From: Antennarius striatus
Lineage: Eukaryota; Chordata; Actinopteri; Lophiiformes; Antennariidae
Assembly: GCF_040054535.1 (NCBI RefSeq)
Contig: NC_090792.1
Coordinates: forward strand, 3,707,001-3,771,000
Reading direction: 5' to 3'
DNA length: 64,000 nt
The notes under the pieces were generated by a model. It saw only the letters and a program-made list of their open reading frames with translations. It did no database searches and was not told the origin of the DNA. Shown here piece after piece: positions 53,959 to 64,000 of the stretch (position 1 is the first letter of the stretch; the number at the start of each line of letters is the position of its first letter). The position numbers and the translations under genes are program-made.

Positions 53959-54948
53959 TTTCCCCAGGGAAATCAGCATTACATAGTATCACACAGCAAA
54001 TCTACCTGTCAACCTGCAGTGAATAGGCAGTGCTCAGACAGTCTATGGAGTTTGGCCAGTACGCCCACGTCTGCAGATGCCAGACTCACGTGCATGAATG
54101 CACATAACACGCATCAACACACACAACTTGACACAAGACATTCATCAGTGGACACATGCTTTGCTGCACAAAAGTTTATAACTATATGATGAATGATTCA
54201 CACACTCGTTACACACAAACACAATATTTCATATTTATAAGACACAACTATACACGAAAACTTTATTTATACAACACATGGATGAACATTAAATGACTTA
54301 TACACTGTCCGGCCAAAAAAAAAGGTCACACACTCTAATATTTCGTGGGACTGCCTGTAGCTTTGATTGCAGTGCGCATTTGCCGCGGCAATGTTTCGAC
54401 AACCTCGTAAAACGTCACAGCATTTACTTCTGTCCAGAATTGCATTCATTTTTGGTCGAGTTCTTGTATTGACGATAGGAGTCAAACCACTCTGCAAGGT
54501 CTGCTCCTGCACATCCCATAGACTTTGAATGGGGTGAAGCTCAAGACTGTGGGGGCCAATTGATGTGTCAAAATGATTCCTCACGCTCCCTGGACCACTC
54601 TTTCACAATTGGAGTCCGATAAATTTTGGCATTGTTGTCCTGGAATATGATCGTGCCATCCGGGAGAAAAAATCCATTTATGAGATTGCCTGGGCATTCA
54701 GTACATTCATACACTCAGCTGACTTAATTTTTTTGCTGAGCCTAGACCTGACCAACCAAAGCAACCCCTGATCATAACACTGCAATTTGCTTATTGAGAC
54801 CCCAAACGGTGACTTTTTTTTGGCCGGGCAGTGTACTATCACTGTTACCTTGCTGGTCAGTAGCTGGCAGACTTGTGGGACGTAATCAATTAGGCATCCA
54901 CCACTGGGGAATGCTGGGATATGAAGTGCTGATGATCCTCCCAGAGCA
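47760..54948 (-). CDS. babam2: BRISC and BRCA1-A complex member 2 (BRE), 3'-terminal five exons; 5' part beyond right edge
   Basis: Scaffold with ubiquitin-E2-variant (UEV) folds that holds the BRCC36 deubiquitinase in the nuclear BRCA1-A complex and the cytosolic BRISC complex. Exons in minus-strand order are 54849-54948, 49802-49872, 49609-49691, 49347-49500 and 47760-47823. Phases join perfectly (T|GCT, phase 0, AC|G, G|TC, AA|G). The joined product begins [14 protein letters not shown], continues with '[20 protein letters not shown]', '[20 protein letters not shown]' and '[20 protein letters not shown]', and ends '[12 protein letters not shown]'. That is nearly identical to the last ~150 residues of human BABAM2, i.e. 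the C-terminal UEV-like region. The preceding exon was not found up to base 64000, so that intron exceeds 9 kb, in keeping with the very long introns of this gene in mammals. Confidence 0.96.
48800..49145. mobile_element. nonautonomous DNA element in the last babam2 intron ('acagtgcgccctcgtt' end)
   Basis: Begins 'tacagtgcgccctcgttact', 'cgtggttaatatgttccaga', has 'cgcgaataacaaattccgcg' near the left end and 'aaaatccgcgatgaggtgaa' near the right. This is the usual signature of a widespread fish MITE with unusually many CpGs. The right TIR is not intact. Confidence 0.55.
49347..49500 (-). CDS. babam2: babam2 penultimate exon
   Basis: 154 bases, ccttgcag|TC GAT ... GCTAA|gtcagt; [20 protein letters not shown] to GNEMAKRA. 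The donor gtcagt is weaker than the consensus but phase and homology fix it. Confidence 0.95.
49609..49691 (-). CDS. babam2: babam2 exon (third from the end)
   Basis: 83 bases, tctggcag|G GGC ... CACG|gtagga; [20 protein letters not shown] then DFCFLVH. Confidence 0.96.
49802..49872 (-). CDS. babam2: babam2 exon (fourth from the end)
   Basis: 71 bases, ctctgtag|GTG ... GGAAC|gtgagt; [20 protein letters not shown] then HFG. Confidence 0.95.
51427..51458. repeat. perfect 32-bp palindrome without spacer
   Basis: CTCATGAAATGAATGA followed immediately by its exact reverse complement; symmetry stops on both sides (t/c). Confidence 0.97.
53920..53957. repeat. (TG)n microsatellite in babam2 intron
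   Basis: About 19 copies after a short TA run. Confidence 0.95.
54303..54833 (-). mobile_element. Tc1/mariner-family remnant with TIRs, TA target duplication and transposase fragment
   Basis: The left TIR (54303-54329, CACTGTCCGGCC, A-run, GGTCAC) and right TIR (54809-54833, GTGAC, T-run, GGCCGGGCAGTG) are near-perfect inverted repeats. Both are flanked by TA (54301-54302 and 54834-54835). Between them the minus strand keeps a decayed Tc1-type transposase C-terminus: '[18 protein letters not shown]', then after a frame break 'INWPPQS' and '[12 protein letters not shown]' (compare the usual NPIExLWD). At 531 bp it has lost most of the ORF and contains stops, so it is inactive. It sits 15 bases downstream of a babam2 exon. 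Confidence 0.88.
54849..54948 (-). CDS. babam2: babam2 exon (fifth from the end)
   Basis: 100 bases, ctcaccag|T GCT ... AAG|gtaaca; encodes [20 protein letters not shown] then [13 protein letters not shown]. Confidence 0.95.
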
Positions 54949-56901
54949 CTGGTGAGTGAAAAACAGACAACTGTTAGAACACGAATACTTCAGATACCCA
55001 GACGATTAAGTTACGAACATGTTTTCATAGTTACCAAGACAACACAGCACAAGACTTGATGTTCCTTTGTCCCTTTGTGAACATTATTGGAACCATACAA
55101 ATAAATGGCTGAATAATTGCCTGTAGCATCCTAATGCTTCCCTTATAGTTTTTGACGTACTTCCACTCAATCCAGCAGCAAAGCTCCATTAGTGATTATT
55201 ACATGCTTATTTAATCAGGAAATCTCCTGCTGCAGTTCCCCAGTGACTAACCAACCGAAGGAGTCACTCCATTTTTTCCTGATCTGGAGCATAAATGGGG
55301 GAATACCCCGAGGATGGGTTAAAGGTCTTCAGAAGCCGCTTATTGGTTTTAATGCTCATTTTAAGACACATAGGAGGATTTCTTCCACAGCTTTCTATTT
55401 CTATTTCATTCTTCATTATAGCAGAGCACTCACGGGGCATTAGAAATGCAGTTACACCGTATTATAAGCAACGCTCAAGAGCATGACTGCTGTTTACCAG
55501 GTTAAGCATGCAAGATTCATGTAGATAGCCTACATCTTACAACGTTGTGTCAAATGTCAAAGATCACATATGTTGAGATCCAGCCCTAAGGGCGTGTTCT
55601 TTCTTTTATCGGACAGACTAGGATGTGAAAATGGTAATAATGCATCTAAAGGTAAACACATCAGGACTGAGTCAGACCAGGGTCATGACCCTACCAACTT
55701 CATCACAACATCCAAGAGCTGCTCTCTAGTCTTTAAGGGGCAAGTTCAAGTCAGGTATCAGATTTACAGAGGGGAAATCCAGTTCATGTCTCCGGGGGAG
55801 AAGACCAAGTCACTCCCCCGGCCCCTGAGATGTAACTTTGGAGTCAACAGATGTTCTTCTGGTTTGTCTGTTCACAGCATGAAAATGAAACAACATTTGG
55901 ATGAAAAAGGGTCTTCAATGTTCATTCACAGGTGATCAGTAAATTCAGTTGGGTACTGGAACAGCTCCATCACAAGTTTGGCTGATCTTCGTGTAAATAT
56001 GGGTGACCTAACTGAACTAATTCTATTTTTTTCTGAAATTGAATCTGTTCACTATTTAAACAAATAAATACAATTGACAAATTATTCAGTAAACAGCTTA
56101 ATTAACCAAAAGTTTGAAGGCAGCTGTCATTCTTACTGCTCTGATGACAACCTTATATATTTCTACTGGGTGCGGTAGGATTGCTCTCAGTGATAATTGG
56201 TGCCAAATCCATAACCCAAATGCATGGAGTTAGTGTGAAATGCCAGAAATTCAGCACTGAAACTATTAATCATTAATGAATTTAATATGAAAACTAGGAC
56301 AGATTGCGGGCCACACAGGTTTGGATCATGATGGACGGATCTCGGTGTTGCATTAGTCAAGTGGACTTCTCAAAAAAAGACACTTGCTCAGTTCTGACCA
56401 GTTCCAGTTCCAGATATTTAAACTGGTGGAAGTGGTCCACACAGCGAAGTCATAATGAGTCGCTGAAACACAGCCATAGAGGTTTCACCAATGGGCTGTA
56501 GGCTTCCACTGCAGGCAGGTTGGAGTCGCCCAGGAGTGGCGACTCCTAGTTTGGTGGTGCAGAAAGTACAGAAAAGCATTCAGAATTGAAAGTCAAACCT
56601 TTCTCCTCAGCTTACCTTTCAGCATTGAGTAATGTAAGCATGTAACAGATGAATGTGACTCAAGACCGGGTCAAGTGTTCATCTGTTTCTATTTTCCGAT
56701 GAAAATGTTTTCAACATTACCCAGTCATTAGAATTACAACATGTTGAAGATTGTGAAGAAAGAGGAGTTGTCAGAAATAGGGATGAGCACAAGGGCATGC
56801 CCTCCGTTTCTGTGTCAAAACCAAAACCACAGATGTTTATGGGAAAGTGAGTCCTTACGATGTGTCATGAAAAGGTCAAAAGAGGATTTACTGTCTTTAC
56901 C

Positions 56902-56906
56902 ACACG

Positions 56907-56998
<92 letters not shown>
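56902..56998. repeat. (CA)n microsatellite
   Basis: About 45 copies. Confidence 0.97.
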
Positions 56999-57002
<4 letters not shown>

Positions 57003-57837
57003 CCATGAGGTACAGAATACAGAATAGCCAGCAACCAAGCTCTTATGTTCCATTTCAACTGATCCTTAATCAGGTGTCACAGTCATTATTTTTTTTTAAT
57101 GATAATCTATTTATTAAATTTAATGACAAGATTCGTAACATACTTGTCAACTCACACACTAATTCTTACCAAATGATTATCAACTGAAAATTCATATGGT
57201 TTTATTCAAACACCATCTGTTTTCCTTGACAAAATCCTTTTCTCTAGAAGCCCAATGCCACCGGATACAGTAGGCTTTGTGCACATAATTAGCATTAGCC
57301 TATGCATTTTTCTGTGCATCAAAGAATGGTCGATTGAAAATGACTTGCAGCCACGAGGAGAGAAGGCTTTGAAAATGAAAATCTAAATGGTGCCCATCTA
57401 TCCTCCCACAGATCTAAGAATAGTTCCATAGCATTCAGATGGAAATGCAGACAGAAGCTGTAAGTGGATGGAGGTGTGTTTTTCACTCATTTGTGTCATG
57501 TGAACAAAAGTGCACATGAGGATTTGCCTCTGGTGCACTTTTTGAAAAGAGACTGATTAGATGCCAGTCTATTTTGCTAGCGTTAAATCAAAGGTCTTCA
57601 AAATCAAGTGTTTGAGGAGTTCTAAAATAGTAAAAAGGTGATTTATAACCAGTCATCATGCAACAGGTTAGTATCCGCATTTAAAGAGGCATTTAAAAAA
57701 AACAGTTTTAGAAATAAAGAAAGATGTAATATAGATTTTTTTTTCACTTCAGCTCGCTTTCTCACTGCAGTGTTGTAAAACAAACAGACATCATGTTGAA
57801 ACCGACTGATTAAAGGTTTTTGATTTTGTGACACTTT

Positions 57838-57925
57838 GACTCTCGCGACTGGCTGCTTTGGATAACGTAACATTTCCTCTGGGATTAATAAAGTATATAT
57901 CTATTTATCTATACATTTATATTCA
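57838..57925 (+). mobile_element. possible retroelement 3' tail
   Basis: 'cctctgggattaataaagta' followed by an imperfect TATC/TATT run resembles the 3' end of fish LINEs that end in (TATC)n. Short and weak. Confidence 0.35.
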
Positions 57926-58307
57926 TGGTTTGCTTCCCTCAGCACATGAGGTGAGTTGCTGCCTTAAGTAAAAGAGTGTCTCAGCTTCCAGCTCACAGTT
58001 GATGGAAGATGAGTAGACCTGCAGAGGCATTTTGATGAGGAATTGCCAATGATGTGGGATAGTCAGCCTTTGATTTATCAGTGAATCCACAGTCATTGGT
58101 GGTCATGACCTCAGAGTAGTCGCTAACTCTTCCACAAGGTGGATGAGGTCAAACATTTACAAACATTTTTTCTGAGGTTAACATTGTAATGTGACTGCAT
58201 TGGGAAATTTTAGTACTTGCAAAAACACATTGACTTATTTCACATTGACTTCTTAAGTAAGGTTGACAATAATTGAATTAAAAATCATCAACATTGTTAT
58301 GAAATGC

Positions 58308-58447
<140 letters not shown>

Positions 58448-60567
58448 GGGTTTTGGACACCCTTATTCCAGCACAAACTTTAGGCACGTAGCCACACAAT
58501 CTCACATGAAAAAGACAATTTCAGAATGCGTAGTAAGAGTTGTGATTGGACAAACCCAGTGTCAGAAATGGAGTTCCCTGTGGGAGAGCTCAGAATCTAG
58601 ACATTACCGTGTTTTACTTCCCAAGTGGCACCGAAATCTACCCACACACACTGGAGTCATTGTGCAGACATGCTGCCTAACACAATCCCTGTGAGCAATG
58701 CAACCAACCTACAGTTCACTATGACATATTTACAGTAGACAGTGGCACATGCACACACAGACTCACTCATACCGCGCAGTGACAGGGCTGCCTGTGAATT
58801 CATCAAACAGAGATTATCCTGTGTGACTCAGGTAGATGGTGATGATGCTGTTTGTTTATTTGTGTGTGAGAGGGAGGGAGCATATGTCAGTTCAGTGACA
58901 GCGTGAGAGCAGATAAAGTCTTAACTGGAAAGAGGGTAAACATGATTCATTACCAAAGTGAAAGATTAATCAGGAAAAACTGTGTAGAGAATCTAATGTG
59001 CTATCAAAGCTGCAATATTTCAAATTTGATTGCCTCCTTCAAAAGATTCCCTTGTGATTCCGCTTGTTGATTCATTCTGTTCTGAAGTCATTGCAGTAGT
59101 TGTCAGTAACCTTTTTGTTACTCTGAATTTTAGATTTCTAGAATAGTAGTTTACTTATCTTTCTTGATAAAACCAGATTAAAAAGAGCCTCAGGCACAAT
59201 CATCACGCACGCACGCACACACACATTTTATAAGGCTGGGGAACAGCAGAACATTCTCTGGACTATCACCTCTCTAACAGTGGGGGCGTTAGGGTTGAAT
59301 TTGTTGGAAAAATGTGGTTTGAAAGTTTAAAAAAAACAACAACTACGGTACATTTTACAGAGTTTCACAAAACAAGATGCTTCCTATTCCAAAAGCTGGA
59401 AATCTTGGACAATGACGCAAAGCAGCTGAAGTTGATTAGGGCGACATGACTTACCACCACATAAACATAGAACAGAAAAAAACCCAAACCTATAAAGTAG
59501 ATAATGTAAGATGATGGTCAAAGCTAAGTACCAAAAATATATACAGTATCTAAAAATAAATGTAAAAATATATTTAGCAATATATATAAGTATTGTCCAA
59601 AAGAGATATTTTTGTGTTTGTCACTGGTAGGGGCGTGACTTCAGTGGGAAAAAACAACAACATTGCGCATGAATCGTAATGTTAACATATGAACCAAAAC
59701 CTGATGGCACATGTGGGTTTGTTTGTTTATGATGCTCAGCCCCTTTTTGATCGTTGCTTATTCAGTCATGAAGGATGTTTTCAACTTGTTCCCAGGGGTT
59801 ACAGGGGGATAACAAAGGTTTGATGCACTGTGGGACTATTTGTAAAAAATGTGTACATGAACTGTGTGCTGCAAAGCAAAAGTTTAATATATGAGACCAC
59901 CTTAGACAACTCATTGATGTGCTTCCTTCACGTGATTTTATGGTTGCACATTATGCTCCATAAATACAGTGTTATAAATGTCTGCACTTAGCTTGAAATG
60001 TAAAACATCTATTATTACAGCCACCAAAGTGCCTAAACCATTAGCGCTCTTTCTATACCTCTACTTGCATATTTATTTTAATATGAAGAAGGTAGTCATA
60101 TAGTCCGTGAACACTTTCAGCACAAACATGTTCTATACCGTACATTCACCATTTAAGGGATTTAAGGTGACCTACATATCTAGGACAACCTATAAGCCAG
60201 TTGAAAAACTGCTTTATAAAAATCAGACATATAGAAAAACCCATAATGCAGCAGTGTTCCTGTAGAAGAGGAGAAGTGGCAGAGTGTTCTGAGCTGCTGA
60301 GAGGGAGTGAAGCGTCTGCGCTGACATCTCAGACTGTTGAGTGGGGTTGTCGGGTTTGTGAATTTGCTTTATCAGACTGACACATTTAAGATTGTGACAG
60401 AGTGCGCACAAAACCTTGAAAAATATCTGATCGAAATGCAAAGATTTTCAAAGGCTGTAAAACACCTCTACAGACCCTGGAGAAGGGACACACAAACTAT
60501 ACACCCACACAGGCACACGCACAAATCAGCAAGTGAGGCAATGTGCACACACATGCAGGCATCTACA

Positions 60568-60696
<129 letters not shown>

Positions 60697-63600
60697 CTAA
60701 AGGCAAATGCAGATACACAAACATAAGTGCACTGCAGCCTAAAACTGTCTCTCTGTGTTGATTTTTCTGGGCTCCTAAATCTGGTTTGGGGGCAGAGACG
60801 GTGCCCACTCGATTCTTTTATGCAATGCAGCAGGTTTTCTGGGGGAAGGAGAGATGTAACCAACTCATCTCATGGGCTCAGTACAATCAGGTAAACGAGA
60901 AGCAAAAGTGAAAATGAAAAGAGCGAGGACTCTGGTTACAAAACAATCTAAGCAGACAAAAGCAACCAGGTTAAAAAAAAAACAAGATTGTGCAGACACT
61001 TAATATTTCTAAGACACTTCAAATGATGAAATCTCATTATTCACTGATACTGATCACAACCACATATATAATCTGGAAGTCACATAAATGAAGAATGAAA
61101 AAAGAAAAGCACTGCTTCAATACAAGAACGACAGTCTGCTGATCGTAAGCTTCAGTATTGGGTCATTCCAGGCGTATAATACTGTATAAATGAAATCAGA
61201 TGAGATGTGGCTTCTGATTGAATTATTATTGACTATTATTGAATTGACTCAACAGAGCTGGCGATATTCATTTGTCATTAGTTGAGAGGAACTGCTGCAG
61301 ACAATCAGTTTCACCCTTTAGAATGCTGAACAACCGGTCACATCAGCTGCTGATGCTTCTCACTAAAATTTGTCAGTAACGTCACAGCTGGCAAAATTCT
61401 GTTGGCGAGTTTGTGAGCATTCTGCAAATGTGTTAGTATAATTGTTATCTCACTGAAAAGTAATTTAGAAGAAGTAATCAAACATGACTTAAATGACAAC
61501 ATTTAGTGGGTCCTGGCCTTTATAATAAAGCAGCTGATGTAAACAGCAGCACTGCAAGTTATTTTGTCCAACTGTTCATAGCCTTTCAACAACTTCATAT
61601 TTTGGAACACGGGAGCCCAACACTTAGCTAAAGTAATTTACAAAAACATTCAGGTACCTGAAGATTTGATTAGATTCTATATCAGAGATCATTAATGTTC
61701 AAAGACATTGTCAAGAATGGGCTAAAAGACTTGCTAACAAAAAATTGAAAATAAAATCATCGTAACACTGTGACATTACAGAAACTTCTATTAGCATTGA
61801 TCAACCTGCATACTTTATTGGGGATAATCACTCAAATATTGTTACGTTTAACAGCATTAATACCATATACTTCTTCCAGACAGCAAATGTTAATTTTTAT
61901 TTCCTACTGTATGTTCAATAAGGCCTCTACAGTAAATATGTCAATAGCTTTCTTCAATTCTTTTGCTTTTATCTTCCATAAATATGCTGTTCTGGTTCAT
62001 CACCACTGCTCTCTAAACCACAGAAGCGTATTATTGAGTCCAGCGGATGTTATTTGAGTTCATGTCAAGCTCCACAGGGATGTGAGAATCTGCCCAGGCT
62101 GATTCACATCTTTAATTGAATTTAATTCTCTGGCACAGGAATCAAGACGGCACCAAAACCCACTTGATACCAGTGACCCTACAACTGGCCCGTCTCAGAA
62201 TTATTCCGTTTGTGTGGAATACTCCAGGTCTGCATTTTTGCATCTTATCATAGCATGACCTCCAGTGCAACACCACTTCGCTAAAGAAATCATTTAGCTT
62301 GACAACAAGTTCCAGCCAAAGACGCCCCCGCAGAAAACATTTTTTTTCAAATGTCTACATCTATATAACACAACAGCTATTTTAAATGAGCTGAGAAGAA
62401 AAATCAAAGGCATAAAACCCTGCCTCTCACTGTATATTTTCCTTTAGCAGACCTCTGAAACAAAAAACGAGCACTGATTCTTAAGCAGGTGAATATGTAC
62501 GCTGCACAATAACAGAGACCTGACTTCACACAATCAATAATTTCTGCAGAAAAAGAAGCAAATGCGGTTGTACAGCCCAATAAAAAGATAGAACCCAGTG
62601 CAGCATGTGCTGTACATTATTGGTAAAAATGTGGGTGTCTGTCAAGGTATTTCAACATCTTTTTTCTTCTGCTCTGTAAGGCAGACAACATTACATGATG
62701 ATGGGCTGTTTGAAGACAGGAGAAGAAAAAGTAAAAAAGAGAGAGGAAGAGGGAATAGAAATAGAGGTATAACACTGTAGCTCAGGGGGCTTACGAGTTT
62801 ACATTCAGAACTCTTAGATCCGAGCCCCTGCTGAAGGAGAGTAAAAGTGAGATATCAGACAACTCAGGAGTGATGAAAGAGAAGAGTGGAGAGGTGGAGG
62901 AAAGAGAAAAGGAGAAAGAGGGAAAAGCGCTCCTCTCTCATGTGTTGTTTTTTTTCCCTCACTGCGTTTCACTTGAGCGAGGGACGACCTTGCTGGATAG
63001 AGCGCAGCTCTTCTCTCTCTTTCAAGTCCCACTCATTTTGCAGGTTCCCTTTGAGGATAAGCCAGAGGGATCAGCAGAGGAGAGAGAGTGATAGAAAACA
63101 CAGAAAGATGGAGAGAAAACAAAAAAGGCGGCAGATGTGAACAACAGGAATGAAGCTGAGGGGAGAGTTTGGAGAGGTACGGCAGAGGACACAAGTGTTA
63201 AAAACTGGAAAAATTTTATTTCAAAAAGTGATGTTGATAAAATAATAGTGAAGGAGAAGGGCAAACTGGATGGAAAGATGGAGGATGAATGGACAGACAA
63301 CTGAAAGATGAATAAAATCAATGCACGGAGAGAAAAAACAAACAAACAGAATACATGCACTTGACATGATATCCTGTACCAACACTGAAATTCAAACAGG
63401 ACATTACTAAAGATATTGAAAGGTTGAAGGTTAATTTTGAAAAAGAAAAAAATATTCAGTATTTTGGTATCAATTCCCAAGCTTGGAACTAGCATTCTTT
63501 CTGGAACAGCCAATAAAATAATTTATTTCAGGATCAATCAGTTTCTACTTGCCCCATGCTATTTATTTTACTCACAAGAGGTGATCAATTATCCACCTGC

Positions 63601-64000
63601 AAATGGATGTTTTTTAGTGATGAAAATGTTTCAATTAGAAACTCTGTCTCCATTAAGGATACAGTATAGAGTTATTAACTCACCTTTTTGTATGTAAAAG
63701 ATGCAGCAAGGCTGCTTGTGTCAATAATAACCACACTTGATAGCATTAATGTGTCATGAAATTAAAATGTCTTCATTTGAATTATATTATTCATTAACGT
63801 TTACACTTTATAGTATAGATCAGATTAGCAGGTCTTGAGGAGTGTGAATTATAGATATAAAAACTTACATTAAGATATTCTTAGGAGACAGTCCTGTCGG
63901 TGTCGCCTCCTTCTGTGGCAGCTTCCCCTTTTACTAAAAACTTAATGAGTGGATTTCTGGCAGACCTATGTTTATTTATTTATTGTGACTGCTGTGTTTT

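Larger units (their letters stand above)
49873..54300. other. babam2 intron
   Basis: No further coding exon recognised. Contains the 32-bp palindrome at 51427 and (TG)n runs at 52438-52470 and 53920-53957. Confidence 0.6.

Noticed and set aside
55570..55935. 121-residue plus-strand open frame
   Set aside because: No recognisable domain, no splice context, and it lies antisense within a babam2 intron. Length alone is not enough.
62770..62830. tRNA-like 'gtagctcagggggc' segment
   Set aside because: Resembles a tRNA D-arm start, but no matching T-arm (GGTTCGAATCC) or cloverleaf follows at the right distance.

Overview
This looks like a 64 kb piece of a teleost fish nuclear chromosome. The evidence is compact vertebrate genes with GT-AG introns, very abundant (CA)n and other microsatellites, and several interspersed repeats typical of ray-finned fish (an L2-like LINE 3' end, a Tc1/mariner remnant, TIR-bearing MITEs, and a repeat carrying a 'cctatcccagc...ggagaacatgc' core). 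The species cannot be named from the sequence. No bacterial, viral, CRISPR or phage feature was seen.

Four protein-coding genes can be supported, all read by eye with splice sites and phases checked. (1) matn3 (matrilin-3, cartilage matrix adaptor) is on the minus strand, 51-9545, and runs off the left edge. It has a signal-peptide exon, one vWA exon and at least eight tandem EGF exons. (2) kcns3 (Kv9.3-type silent potassium-channel subunit) is on the plus strand, with a single coding exon at 13281-14582. It is divergent from matn3 and has a CpG-rich candidate first exon at about 12165-12377. (3) fosl2 (Fra-2, AP-1 bZIP factor) is on the minus strand, a complete four-exon CDS of 349 codons at 24100-29187. 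Its probable long 3'UTR reaches toward 21.9 kb, and two consensus AP-1 sites lie upstream. (4) babam2/BRE (BRCA1-A and BRISC deubiquitinase scaffold) is on the minus strand. Its five 3'-terminal coding exons lie between 47760 and 54948, and the rest is beyond the right edge. babam2 followed by fosl2 on one strand matches the human BABAM2-FOSL2 arrangement on 2p23. MATN3 and KCNS3 are both on human 2p24, so the window is a rearranged but recognisable block of 2p23-p24 synteny. The genes are functionally unrelated.

Between the genes, 14.6-21.9 kb, 30-47 kb and 55-64 kb hold only microsatellites, old transposon fragments, a degenerate telomere-like array (39918-40128) and unique sequence in which I see no exon.

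I do not see a new multi-gene system. The most interesting material is inside matn3: a locally expanded EGF-exon array in which one repeat carries a frameshift and the next has lost its canonical splice donor but keeps an in-frame alternative donor 21 bases on. Several perfect inverted repeats (notably a spacerless 32-bp palindrome at 51427) and a C-terminally short kcns3 are also worth a second look.
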